Below, piece by piece: positions 1 through 7,099 of a DNA stretch of 12,819 nucleotides. The stretch lies in assembly GCA_000970895.1 (NCBI GenBank), contig JYHA01000089.1, positions 1 through 12,819 on the forward strand, given 5' to 3'. Made by a program: the position numbers and the translations under genes. The notes beneath the pieces were generated by a model, which searched no databases, was not told the origin of the DNA, and worked only from the letters and a program-made list of their open reading frames with translations. Origin of the DNA: Candidatus Arcanibacter lacustris. Lineage in GTDB: Bacteria; Pseudomonadota; Alphaproteobacteria; Rickettsiales; Arcanibacteraceae. Each line of letters begins with the position of its first letter. The stretch's first letter is position 1.

Positions 1-114
1 ATCCTTTGCACCTCCGCCATAGATAGAAAAACCACTACTACCTAGAGGTTGAGATAAATCTATTTGCTTAAAGTTATAGCTATTTTTTGAGTTGTATGAA
101 TTTTTATTAGTCAT
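1..114 (-). CDS. N-terminus of an unrecognised protein, cut by the window edge
   Basis: An open frame on the minus strand starts at an ATG (114-112) and stays open to the left edge, giving 38 residues. The ATG is preceded by an AAAGGAAA Shine-Dalgarno-like stretch about 6 nt upstream, and an ATG five bases further upstream hits a stop at once, so this start is well placed. The visible N-terminus is polar and rich in Asn, Ser and Tyr, then Gly/Ser (LSQPLGSSGFSIYGGGAKD). There is no signal peptide or membrane segment in the visible part. I do not recognise the family and assign no function. Confidence 0.6.
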   Translation of the reverse strand, partial: MTNKNSYNSKNSYNFKQIDLSQPLGSSGFSIYGGGAKD

Positions 115-620
115 ATCATTTTCCTTTATTTTATTTTTAATAAATTTTGTATTTTTACTTAATTCTTATTTTTGAAATTTTGAACTTTAAATTAAATTAT
201 AGGAGGGAGTGGTATAAAGATTAATAATCTAGTCTTATGATTATAATGAGTTTTGATATCAAGTTTTGTTTGAAAGTCTTTACAAGCAAAACACCTTAGT
301 CTTTTAACATAGTTTAACAATTGATCCTCCGTAGTATATACGTTGATTTTGTTAATTTGATTAACAAATACTTATAATGATATATTAAGTTAGTATTTCT
401 ATCTTCAATATTCTTATTAGTTTTTATTAATCAAATTAGTTATATATTTCAGGTTAAGTCCTAAAATATAATCTATATTCAAATTAAGTTAAAATAACTA
501 TTAATAATAGTCAATAATTACTTTGTGGATGTTAATTGTTATTTATGGATATTATATTTAAGATGATAATTGATAGATTTATTTGAAGTCAAATTTAAAC
601 TTGCCTCAAATTGGATAATT
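115..620. other. Gene-poor AT-rich spacer with one hairpin and one possible gene remnant
   Basis: About 500 bases between the divided left-edge gene and the 3' end of yaaA. I see no complete gene with a start and ribosome site. It holds a possible C-terminal coding remnant at 192-371 (listed separately) and a perfect inverted repeat at 348-368 (TTTGTTAAT, 3-nt loop, ATTAACAAA). The hairpin is all A/T-type pairing apart from one G-C pair and has no clear T-run, so it is a poor terminator. Two loose DnaA-box-like strings (TGTGGATG near 523 and TATGGATAT near 544) are too degenerate to call. Confidence 0.5.
192..371 (-). pseudogene. Possible C-terminal remnant of a lost gene
   Basis: On the minus strand a frame of about 59 codons runs from just after a stop (374-372) to a TAA at 194-192. 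It has no ATG. It reads like the tail of a real protein: a CxxC motif (RCFACKDFQTK), then THYNHKTRLLIF and a proline-rich end (IPLPPII). Lack of a start codon and of a ribosome site argues for a decayed 3' fragment. The family is not recognised. It could also be a chance frame in AT-rich DNA, so this is tentative. Confidence 0.2.
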
Positions 621-1406
621 TCATCGAATAAAAACTAAATCATTATCATTAGAATCTTTCTTGCTAAATTTATAACCAAGACCACTAAAGTCTTTTATAT
701 CATTGATAGTCTTAATACGATTTTTTAATATATATTGTGCCATTACACCCCTGGCCTTCTTGCTATGAATTGCTATTATTTTATAATTATCTGTATCTTT
801 GATATTTTCTTTAAATATTGGCGTGATGATGTTGCTTTTTAGCTCTGCTTTATCTATGACCTTAAAATACTCGCTAGATGCAAGATTTATGAGACTTGGG
901 TTATTTTTGTTTAAGATTAACTCATTCAGGCTTTTTGTTATGTGTTGATACCAAAATTGATAAAGATTCTTTACTTTAATCTTGCCATTATCAATTGGTA
1001 AAATTGTAGCCATCTCAAGGCGATAATTTTGAATCAGATCAAGAGGCCTTAAAACACCATATAAACCTGAAATAATTCTTAAATTATCCTGCATATATTC
1101 TATATCTGCAAATGAAAAACTATTTATATCAAAAGCATCATAAACATCACCTTTAAAACTATAAATAGAAGGTGATGAAATTTTATTAATATTTTTTTCT
1201 ATGCTAAATTGCTGATAGGTTTTTAATGTTAGATCTGCTAATTTATCACTCACCTTCATTAATTTTTTTAATTCTGCTATCTTATATTTTTTAACTTCAC
1301 TAACCAATAGATTAGCTAAATCAATAAATTCAGGAACTGTATTTTTATCATTTACTAAATAATCTTCAAGAGACATAGTTTTAGAACTTGGCAATATTAC
1401 AAGCAT
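621..1406 (-). CDS. yaaA: YaaA, peroxide stress resistance protein (UPF0246/DUF328)
   Basis: 261 residues, close to the 258 of E. coli YaaA, and alignable over the whole length. Family hallmarks are visible: N-terminal MLVILPSSKTM; LMKVSDKLADL near residue 50; FKGDVYDAF and then LRIISGLYGVLRPLDLIQNYRLEM around 107-132; KNLYQFWYQHITKSLNE; INLASSEYFKVID; and the C-terminal KKARGVMAQYILKNRIK followed by GLGYKF. In E. coli YaaA limits intracellular free iron and oxidative DNA damage under hydrogen peroxide and is OxyR-controlled; a DNA-binding activity has also been reported for the family. The ATG is preceded by GGAGAGGGGC about 6 nt upstream, a strong ribosome site lying in the 3' end of the small upstream frame. 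No OxyR-type site was recognised. A chromosomal-type housekeeping gene next to plasmid genes may mean integrated or acquired cargo. Confidence 0.93.
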   Translation of the reverse strand: MLVILPSSKTMSLEDYLVNDKNTVPEFIDLANLLVSEVKKYKIAELKKLMKVSDKLADLTLKTYQQFSIEKNINKISSPSIYSFKGDVYDAFDINSFSFADIEYMQDNLRIISGLYGVLRPLDLIQNYRLEMATILPIDNGKIKVKNLYQFWYQHITKSLNELILNKNNPSLINLASSEYFKVIDKAELKSNIITPIFKENIKDTDNYKIIAIHSKKARGVMAQYILKNRIKTINDIKDFSGLGYKFSKKDSNDNDLVFIR

Positions 1407-1409
1407 TTT

Positions 1410-1502
1410 TTAGCCCCTCTCCAGTTGGCCCCACTCAATAGAGCTTTCGATAAGTGAAATGAAAAACAAAAGAATCATCCAATTACAGTGTTTAAGGGGC
1501 AT
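1410..1502 (-). CDS. 30-residue hydrophobic peptide or leader directly upstream of yaaA
   Basis: Minus-strand frame from ATG (1502-1500) to TAA (1412-1410), ending 3 nt before the yaaA ATG. The peptide is MPLKHCNWMILLFFISLIES then SIEWGQLERG, with one hydrophobic stretch (WMILLFFISLI) that could span or associate with a membrane. The last eight codons are G/C-rich, unlike the surrounding DNA, and contain the purine-rich ribosome site of yaaA, so translation of the two could be coupled. There is no clear ribosome site for the peptide itself, and a TGA lies two codons upstream of the ATG. It could be a real small membrane peptide, a regulatory leader, or the 3' end of a deleted gene that once preceded yaaA. 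Confidence 0.3.
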   Translation of the reverse strand: MPLKHCNWMILLFFISLIESSIEWGQLERG

Positions 1503-2113
1503 ATTTTTTCATTATATTTATTATCATTAACGTCAATAAATTTTATAGACTCATTAATATTCGACTTTTAGAACATTTATTACAATGTTGCTTTTTATTA
1601 AAAAGATCATACTGATATTGCTAAAACTAGTGTTTGATTTCAAAAAACACAGTTTTATAAAGCAAGCTCCTAAAATACTAAGGAAATAATAGAATTATTT
1701 TTAAAAAATTTTCAATGAAGTATAGGTAGTCCTACTTTTCGCTAATAATTACTTATATTATTTAGCAATAACAATAAAATCAACATAAACATTCTGCATA
1801 TTAAGCACATAATATAAAATCCTACTTTAGGATATGAAAAATTTAAGATTTAAAATTTATTTTATCTTGAACAACATTACTATATATCTATCCTATAGCC
1901 CAATATTTATAAGGACTTACAAGGATTTTAGAAAATTTCTTTGTCTGTTTTTAAAAATCAAAAAACCTCTAAAACATAGGGCAACGCTTGCAATAATTGA
2001 TTTTTTCTTTTTATCTTTCACCACTTGTATCACGTAGACCACCCCCTTGCTTCATAGGAGGATTGCTTTTATTTATTAGAATTAAGAAATCATGTATCAG
2101 TGCAGCAAATAAA
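1503..2113. other. About 600 bases without a convincing gene
   Basis: No supported gene. A 67-codon plus-strand frame (1834-2037) and a 38-codon GTG-initiated minus-strand frame (2033-1917) exist but neither is convincing (see rejected items). The string TCCTACTTT occurs twice in the same orientation (1730 and 1820); the second copy is part of a short inverted repeat at 1819-1833 (ATCCTA, CTT, TAGGAT). The block 1980-2070 is clearly richer in G/C than its flanks and contains CCTCC facing GGGGG on the minus strand, so it may be a repeat or RNA element, but I cannot name it. Confidence 0.4.
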
Positions 2114-2314
2114 TTAACTAGCTCTGTGGTTTAACAGGCTGTAAATATTACATTCTAGAATATCAGCCACTTCTGGTAAAACAGCCATTTTATTTGCGTT
2201 TATCAACTTATCTAATTTAGACTCATCTAATCCCATAGCGATGAGATCATCATATTTTAAGCCCCTTTCTCGAAGAATGCCGTCTAAATTGCATAAAGCT
2301 GTTAAAATATCCAT
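2114..2314 (-). CDS. Small Cro/CI (XRE)-type helix-turn-helix regulator
   Basis: 66 residues, all accounted for by one small helical domain. The pattern fits the Cro/C1 HTH fold: helix 1 LTALCNLDGILRERGL, helices 2-3 KYDDLIAMGLDESKLDKLINA, and a last helix VLPEVADILECNIYSLLN, which resembles the LEKIADALGV-type helix of XRE proteins. Such proteins bind DNA as dimers and usually autoregulate. The ATG has a good ribosome site (TAGGAG, 8 nt upstream), and a near-consensus promoter lies at 2380-2408. It stands alone, with the broken nuclease gene behind it and no obvious toxin partner, so its target is unknown. The assignment rests on pattern, not on a strong signature. Confidence 0.6.
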   Translation of the reverse strand: MDILTALCNLDGILRERGLKYDDLIAMGLDESKLDKLINANKMAVLPEVADILECNIYSLLNHRAS

Positions 2315-2372
2315 TATTTAAACTCCTAAATTATAACAATAACTTGATAAATTGATTGATATGGTCTGTGTT

Positions 2373-2408
2373 TTTGGGGATTATATAGTAAATATATTAA
2401 CGTTTCAA
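2373..2408 (-). promoter_or_regulatory. Sigma70-type promoter of the small HTH gene
   Basis: On the minus strand TTGAAA (2408-2403) and TATAAT (2385-2380) are separated by exactly 17 bases, a 5/6 and a 6/6 match to the sigma70 consensus. A start near 2373 would give a leader of about 58 nt. The leader carries TATCAA twice (minus strand, about 2343-2362), which could be an operator for the HTH protein itself; that last point is inference. Confidence 0.6.
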
Positions 2409-2557
2409 GTGATTTATTTTATTATTTTAGTGAATCTGTAATTATTTTAAATTTTTTCTAAAGGCTAAGTTTTGTCTTGATCTGTGCTATGATTGTTGTA
2501 AGAATCGATAAATTAGAGAGTTTTGCTTTTAACCTAACGCTTAATTATCGCCGAAGG

Positions 2558-3102
2558 TTAGTATGCTGTATTATTTTTATATTTATGATTTTTAAGCTTT
2601 TGATAGCGCCTCCATTGATCTGGCATCATAAAAGCACTATTCCAAATGCCGATAAATTCCTTTTTAGCCTTTAACTCATCTGCTACATATCTTTTAGAAT
2701 ATTGTCTATAAGCTACTGCCAAACCTTTTTGAACCATTATACGGTTTAGCTCATCTTCACCTGCATAACAAATAGCAACTTCTCGCTTATAGAGATCAAT
2801 TGCCTTAACATCACATCTTACTTTTCTAATTCCTATTAGATCTACCAAGAATTCTTTAGCTATTTGACTGTCAGTCCCATGGTTTAGTATCATTATCAAA
2901 ACATTTTTGCTTGGACTCTGGTGCATCAATACTAAGGCAATCTGATCTTTCTATTATCTATTTTAATCGTATCCCCGTCGTTTACAGTAACTTCTACAGC
3001 CTGAGAATTAAGATAACTTCCTGTAATAGCTATAATAAATACTATTATTTTATAAATATACTTAAACGAACTTTTTGGCTGACTTGATAATTTATTGAGC
3101 AA
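2558..3102 (-). pseudogene. Staphylococcal nuclease-like (thermonuclease) gene broken by two frameshifts
   Basis: Three minus-strand frames join into one SNase-like protein. Frame 1 from a TTG at 3102 reads LLNKLSSQPK, a hydrophobic signal or anchor (YKIIVFIIAITGSYLNSQA), then VEVTVNDGDTIKIDNRKIRL, the family's DGDT and IRL elements, and stops at a TAG near 2935. Frame 2 continues with SIDAPESKQKCFDNDTKPWD and stops at TGA near 2871. Frame 3 carries SQIAKEFLVDLIG, VRCDVKAIDLYKREVAICY, ELNRIMVQKGLAVAYRQYSKRYV, GIWNSAFMMPDQWRR to the stop at 2558. Each junction (about 2936-2940 and 2868-2878) is explained by one extra base. An intact version would be an exported or membrane-anchored sugar-nonspecific nuclease. 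The 123-codon frame starting at 2929 begins in the wrong frame and lacks the catalytic N-terminal part. A sequencing error at both sites is the alternative. Confidence 0.8.
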
Positions 3103-3148
3103 TTTTATTTAATTCTTTTCTACATGAAGAATAGTGTCTATATTTTTT

Positions 3149-3160
3149 TATGATATCATA
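3149..3160. repeat. 12-bp perfect palindrome upstream of umuD
   Basis: TATGATATCATA lies 55 bases before the umuD start, in the spacer shared with the divergent nuclease pseudogene. It is a candidate operator for umuDC. No LexA box of the gamma (CTGT-N8-ACAG) or alpha (GTTC-N7-GTTC) type was found in this spacer. In such AT-rich DNA a 12-bp palindrome may be chance. Confidence 0.25.
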
Positions 3161-3215
3161 GTAAACAAATCATATTATATGAACTTATAAAGCATAATAT
3201 TATAAAAATAGCAAG

Positions 3216-3644
3216 ATGAACCTTAAAATAATAATACCAAGTTATGAAACAAAGTTAGAAAGTCCTTATTATGTAACGGGCGTTGAGGCTGGCTTCCCCT
3301 CCCCTTGTGATGATCATATTGAAAAGCAATTAGATTTAAATGATCATCTAATTGGTAATAAAGATTCTACTTTCTTTGTAAGAGTTAGTGGTGATTCTAT
3401 GATTAATGCAGGTATTTTTGATAATGACTTATTAATTGTAGATAAATCATTAGAAGCTAAGCATAACTCTATAGTAATTGCTATTATCAATGATGAATTC
3501 ACAGTCAAAAGACTTAAGATCAATAAAGATGGTTCTATGATGTTAATGCCTGAAAATGAGAAGTATCAACCTATTATCCTTAATGAATTAGAAGAGCTCT
3601 CTATTTGGGGTGTTGTTACAAGTGTTATTCGTTCATTTATATAG
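3216..3644 (+). CDS. umuD: UmuD, self-cleaving subunit of DNA polymerase V
   Basis: 142 residues, near the 139 of E. coli UmuD. The self-cleavage site is visible as VEAGFPSP with the scissile Ala25-Gly26 (Cys-Gly in E. coli). The peptidase S24 dyad follows: Ser61 in VSGDSM and Lys98 in EFTVKRL, at the same spacing as E. coli Ser60/Lys97. RecA filaments stimulate self-cleavage to UmuD', which joins UmuC to form the translesion polymerase. The N-terminal arm is the short UmuD type with no DNA-binding domain, so this is not LexA. The ribosome site before the ATG is weak (AGCAAG). umuC follows after a 24-nt gap in the same direction, so the two form an operon. Confidence 0.95.
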   Translation: MNLKIIIPSYETKLESPYYVTGVEAGFPSPCDDHIEKQLDLNDHLIGNKDSTFFVRVSGDSMINAGIFDNDLLIVDKSLEAKHNSIVIAIINDEFTVKRLKINKDGSMMLMPENEKYQPIILNELEELSIWGVVTSVIRSFI

Positions 3645-3668
3645 TATGAAAAAGCTTGTAATATCAAT

Positions 3669-4931
3669 ATGAGCAAGGTTTTTAGCCTTATAGATGGGAA
3701 CAATTTTTACGTATCATGCGAGAGAATCTTCAACCCTTCCCTTGAAAATAAGCCAGTTATAGTATTATCATCCAACGATGGATGTGTGATTGCTAGGTCG
3801 AATGAAGTAAAGTCTCTAGGTATTAAAATGGGGGAACCTTATTTTAAGATCTTACCTTTGGTTAAAACCAACAATATAAAAGTTCTATCTGCTAATTTTG
3901 CACTTTATGGCGATATTAGTCGGCGTATGATGAATATCATCACGAGTTTTGCAGTAAAATCTGAAATCTATTCAATTGATGAATGTTTTCTTGATTTCTC
4001 AGATCTAGAGATTCAAGAAATAACTAAAATATCTACTGAGATTAGAATAAGAGTAAAAAAATGGCTAGGCATACCTGTGAGCATTGGCATAGGTCAAACT
4101 AAAACTTTAGCAAAACTTGCCAATCAAATAGCTAAGAGAAATAGTAATGGCTGCCATCATTTACTTACAATAAGAGATATAAAATATGCCCTAGCATCTA
4201 CATTAGTCAAAGATATCTGGGGCATAGGCTACAAATATGCTAGTAAACTAAATGACTTAAAAATCTATACAGCCAATGATCTTGTAAATGCTGATGATCA
4301 ATTAATTAGAAAAAATACCAATATCTTAGGCCTTAAAACTACTTTAGAGCTTAGAGGTAAATCTTGCATTGATTTAGAGGAAGTAGCTGATCCTAAAAAG
4401 TCCATTACAGTTTCTCGTTCATTTTCAAGAGATATTCAAGAATTTGAGGAATTATCACAAGCAATTGCTTATTTTACAGCAAGAGCTGCTGAAAAACTAA
4501 GGTCATCTAACCAAATGACTAAATCATTTTCTATATTCATCCAAAGCAATCCTTTTGCTAAAGATAGTAAAGCTTATAGCAACTCATGCAATATCACCCT
4601 CCCCTACCCTACTGATTCAACACCAGAATTATTAAATAACATCAATAAAGCTTTGATCAAAATTTATCACAATGATTATTCATATAAAAAAGCAGGAATT
4701 TTATTATATGACCTACAAGCCAAATCAACTAAATCAATAGATTTGTTTGACAAACGAAACATCAAAAGAGATACCAGTCTTATGAATGCATTAGATCAAA
4801 TTAATCAAAATTATGGCAGAAGAACCATATTTATAGCATCAACTGGCATAAGTCACAGCTGGCTACCTAAATCAAATATGAAGAGTGATGGTTACGTATC
4901 TAATTGGAATGAGATAGTGAGGGTTGTTTGA
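3669..4931 (+). CDS. umuC: UmuC, Y-family translesion DNA polymerase (pol V catalytic subunit)
   Basis: 420 residues against 422 in E. coli, apparently intact. The palm has Asp9 in LIDGNNFYVSCERIF and the catalytic Asp104-Glu105 in SIDECFLDF. YFKILPLVK, SANFALYGDISRRM and SIGIGQTKTLAKLANQIAKR are typical Y-family signatures; IWGIGYKYASKL is the thumb helix-hairpin-helix; SITVSRSF opens the little-finger domain. SIDLF (356-360) resembles a beta-clamp binding motif, and the tail (NYGRRTIFIASTGISHSWLPK, NWNEIV) is the DUF4113 C-terminus. It performs mutagenic bypass of DNA lesions with UmuD'. No good ribosome site precedes the ATG, which suggests coupling with umuD. Plasmid-borne umuDC homologues (mucAB, rumAB) are well known, which fits the neighbouring plasmid genes. 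Confidence 0.95.
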   Translation: MSKVFSLIDGNNFYVSCERIFNPSLENKPVIVLSSNDGCVIARSNEVKSLGIKMGEPYFKILPLVKTNNIKVLSANFALYGDISRRMMNIITSFAVKSEIYSIDECFLDFSDLEIQEITKISTEIRIRVKKWLGIPVSIGIGQTKTLAKLANQIAKRNSNGCHHLLTIRDIKYALASTLVKDIWGIGYKYASKLNDLKIYTANDLVNADDQLIRKNTNILGLKTTLELRGKSCIDLEEVADPKKSITVSRSFSRDIQEFEELSQAIAYFTARAAEKLRSSNQMTKSFSIFIQSNPFAKDSKAYSNSCNITLPYPTDSTPELLNNINKALIKIYHNDYSYKKAGILLYDLQAKSTKSIDLFDKRNIKRDTSLMNALDQINQNYGRRTIFIASTGISHSWLPKSNMKSDGYVSNWNEIVRVV

Positions 4932-5043
4932 ACGCTAGGTTTTATTGGGGCTCAATATCTATCTTACAAAAAACAGGGAAGGGACCCGCGACAACTTAGT
5001 CTTCATTTTAAAAAACTTTTGAACAAATAAATACTTAAAACAA

Positions 5044-5063
5044 TCGGTCGCCATGGCGACCGA
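5044..5063. repeat. GC-rich perfect 20-bp palindrome at the parB stop: candidate parS and/or terminator
   Basis: The half-site TCGGTCGCCA is followed at once by its exact reverse complement, and the palindrome ends one base before the parB stop codon (5065-5067). Fourteen of its 20 bases are G or C, in DNA that is otherwise about 30% G+C. ParB-family proteins bind palindromic parS sites of about 16 bp, usually close to the par genes, so this is a good centromere candidate. Read in the parB direction it could also fold into an 8-bp stem with a CATG loop followed by TTGTTTT, an intrinsic terminator for parAB. In the umuC direction no T-run follows. Only one copy is present. Confidence 0.6.
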
Positions 5064-5064
5064 C

Positions 5065-5901
5065 CTACTCACCAAGAAGATTATCTAATATCACTCTAAG
5101 CTCAGCTTTTTTTAACTCGTCCAATTCATTTATTTTATTTTTTTCTATAACAAAGCCCGTCGTGTCAAAAGCTATGTTAAGTATATGAGCCTTTGTTCTC
5201 AATCCGACTTTTTTCAATGCTTTTTTTTGAGCCCCTTGTTCGGCTTTATTATTTAAATAAACATCAATCAACAGCTTTCTTTCGTTGTGATTATCTACAC
5301 GACACAACTCTCTTAAAAGGTTTCTATTTTTTATTTGGGACTCAATTAATCTGTTTTTAGTGCCTTCATCTAAATCTAACAAAGACAACGATTCTATAAC
5401 AGCAGATTTATGAACGCCTAATTTATCTGCAATTTTCTGCGCAGAATCACAAATAGACAGATCTAAGAGATTTTTATAAGCACCCCCTAGTTCTATGGGA
5501 TGCAAATCTTTTCTTTGTATGTTTTCAATTATAGCTATTTCTTCTGCCTGTTTTTGATCATGTATAATAATACATGGCACAACATTAAGTCCTGCAAATT
5601 TGGCAGCCCTCAACCTTCTTTCGCCGCTCACTACCTCAAAAAAACCCTCCTTGATACCAGAAGGCAAAACAGTCAATGGCTGTCTAATTCCATGCTCTTG
5701 TATAGTTTTAGCAAGGCCCTCAATGCTTTCTTGATCAAAATATTTTCTTGATTGATTTTTGAAAGGAATAAGTTTTTCGACTTGTATATTATAGTATTCA
5801 CTTCTAAAATCCGAAGTATAGACACTACCTCTGCTGCTTTTACTTGATTTTGGCAACTTACTTTCTTCTGAATTTCTAATTTTAGCTTTATCAACTCTCA
5901 T
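5065..5901 (-). CDS. parB: ParB/Spo0J-family partition protein
   Basis: 278 residues. After a charged N-terminal tail the ParB CTPase domain is complete: IQVEKLIPFKNQSRKYFD (39-56), LAKTIQEHGIRQPLTV, the GERRLRA box (93-99) and ENIQRKDLHPIE (126-137). A helix-turn-helix follows (AQKIADKLGVHKSAVIESLSLL, about 154-175), then a central linker and a short C-terminal dimerisation segment. ParB loads on parS, spreads as a CTP-dependent clamp and stimulates the ParA ATPase to segregate the replicon. Its start overlaps the 3' end of parA by 11 nt with AAAGGTAAG upstream, so the two are co-transcribed and probably coupled. The presumed parS or terminator palindrome touches its stop codon. Confidence 0.93.
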   Translation of the reverse strand: MRVDKAKIRNSEESKLPKSSKSSRGSVYTSDFRSEYYNIQVEKLIPFKNQSRKYFDQESIEGLAKTIQEHGIRQPLTVLPSGIKEGFFEVVSGERRLRAAKFAGLNVVPCIIIHDQKQAEEIAIIENIQRKDLHPIELGGAYKNLLDLSICDSAQKIADKLGVHKSAVIESLSLLDLDEGTKNRLIESQIKNRNLLRELCRVDNHNERKLLIDVYLNNKAEQGAQKKALKKVGLRTKAHILNIAFDTTGFVIEKNKINELDELKKAELRVILDNLLGE

Positions 5902-6874
5902 ATCTTACCTTTTTTGATGAACGTTTTATAATTTCGTGAGATAGATCTATGATATCTTCTAGGGCCATAGATCTTTTTGTACAAAATCCAAAAACTGGCA
6001 TTTTTTTCTTAGCAGAAATATTTATATCCTCACACTTTCTAACAAGCGATTCCATAACATGATTTTTATATTCATGACGCAATGTACCAAGAGCCTCCTG
6101 TGAAGTAGCAGTTTTTGATTCATATTTATTTGGAATTATAGAATAATTTATATCGCATTCCATATCCTCGGAAAATTTGTCTATTTCTTGTATAAGCATT
6201 TCTAAACCCTTCAAACTAAAAGGCTGTGTTTCGCAAACAATATTTAATATATCTGCTGCTAAAGTTGCATTTTGATTAACTGTACTAATAGTTGGGTTAG
6301 TATCAATTAAAATAAAATCATAAATATTTTTTAATGGTTCAAGAACCTTTGCCAAAGTTCTTTCCCTATTTAACTTTTGACTTAAGGGAAGTTCTAATCT
6401 AGTAAGAGATAAATTTGAAGGTATACAATCTAATCCATCATATAAGCTCTTATTGATAACATCGTTAATAGGAAATTTATTTATCAAAACATCGTATAAA
6501 GTTTTGTAATCATGAGTTTCATCAAAACCAAGTACATACGAAAGATGAGCCTGTGGATCACAATCAATAGCCAAAACCTTAAATCCCATAAGAGCAAGAT
6601 TAATAGAAACTTGATGACATAAACTTGTTTTTCCTGTCCCTCCTTTAAAATTAAAAAAAACTTGGATTTTTTTATTAATTGATACATTATTTGAAACAAA
6701 GTGTTTTAAAATATTTCTAACTTCAGCAAAAGAAAACTTCTTTCTTTTATTATCTTTGTTTAAATCATCATTTTCATGAGATTTTGATAAGTATCTACTC
6801 AATGTAGAGGTTGTTATACCTCCTATTTGAGCTATATAACTTTGAGAAAAATATATGTCATCGCCATTATTCAT
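5891..6874 (-). CDS. parA: ParA-family partition ATPase with N-terminal HTH (type Ia-like)
   Basis: 327 residues. Residues 1-60 form a predicted DNA-binding region (FSQSYIAQIGGITTSTLSRYLS, then KKFSFAEVRNILKHF), as in the P1/F type of plasmid ParA that also represses its own operon. The deviant Walker A motif is NFKGGTGKTS (75-84, Lys77 and Lys82), Walker A' is AIDCDPQAHLS (Asp104/Asp106), and Walker B is FILIDTNPT with Asp191. It moves ParB-parS complexes over the nucleoid by ATP-dependent DNA binding. The ATG has a strong ribosome site (AAAGGAG, 6 nt upstream). The HTH extension, rather than the minimal ParA of chromosomal Soj, supports a plasmid partition system. It is divergent from rep. 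Confidence 0.94.
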   Translation of the reverse strand: MNNGDDIYFSQSYIAQIGGITTSTLSRYLSKSHENDDLNKDNKRKKFSFAEVRNILKHFVSNNVSINKKIQVFFNFKGGTGKTSLCHQVSINLALMGFKVLAIDCDPQAHLSYVLGFDETHDYKTLYDVLINKFPINDVINKSLYDGLDCIPSNLSLTRLELPLSQKLNRERTLAKVLEPLKNIYDFILIDTNPTISTVNQNATLAADILNIVCETQPFSLKGLEMLIQEIDKFSEDMECDINYSIIPNKYESKTATSQEALGTLRHEYKNHVMESLVRKCEDINISAKKKMPVFGFCTKRSMALEDIIDLSHEIIKRSSKKVRYES

Positions 6875-6903
6875 AGTTTACTCCTTTAAATGCACTAATA
6901 CGT

Positions 6904-6931
6904 TTTATACTACCACACCTTTTATTATCAA
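6904..6931 (-). promoter_or_regulatory. Putative parAB promoter
   Basis: On the minus strand TTGATA (6931-6926) and TATAAA (6909-6904) are separated by 16 bases, giving a start near 6897 and a leader of about 22 nt before the parA ATG. The match is moderate and the spacing slightly short. ParA proteins with an N-terminal HTH normally autorepress at this position. Confidence 0.45.
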
Positions 6932-6979
6932 TGCAATATATTTATTATATAAATTCATTTTTTTGTTGCAATCTATAAA

Positions 6980-7026
6980 ATTATCGATAATAATAAAAAA
7001 TGAGTCCTATAAATAGGGATTTATAG
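6980..7026. repeat. Two palindromes in the parA-rep spacer
   Basis: ATTATCGATAAT (6980-6991) is a perfect 12-bp palindrome. CTATAAAT, AGGG, ATTTATAG (7007-7026) is a perfect 8-bp stem with a 4-nt loop, followed on the plus strand by seven T residues (7027-7033), so it could act as a weak intrinsic terminator or as a protein-binding site. CTATAAA also occurs at 6973. Their place between partition and replication genes suggests a role in origin, partition or repression, which is inference. Confidence 0.35.
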
Positions 7027-7099
7027 TTTTTTTATTAATTTTAAAAATAAATTATTTACTATGGGTTTTATGAAATTATAATTCAAGGAACAAGAAAGC

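Noticed and set aside
589..602. Inverted repeat ATTTGA-AG-TCAAAT near the yaaA 3' end, considered as terminator
   Set aside because: The loop is only 2 nt, the stem is A/T-rich and no T-run follows in the yaaA direction.
1515..1545. TTGACG and TATAAT on the minus strand upstream of yaaA
   Set aside because: The spacing of 14 bases is too short for a normal sigma70 promoter.
1917..2033. 38-codon GTG-initiated minus-strand frame (VIQVVKDKKKKSIIASVAL...) with a GGGGG stretch upstream
   Set aside because: A plausible ribosome site but no family, no partner gene, and the G-rich stretch may belong to a repeat or RNA structure instead.
1834..2037. 67-codon plus-strand frame, hydrophobic and lysine-rich
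   Set aside because: No ribosome site, no recognisable domain, and composition expected from random AT-rich DNA.
2477..2674. 65-codon plus-strand frame overlapping the nuclease pseudogene
   Set aside because: Antisense shadow of the nuclease C-terminus with no ribosome site.
5500..5894. Extra frames inside parB on both strands
   Set aside because: They are shadows of the well-supported parB frame.
6484..6699. 71-codon minus-strand frame inside parA
   Set aside because: Shadow of parA; no start signal.
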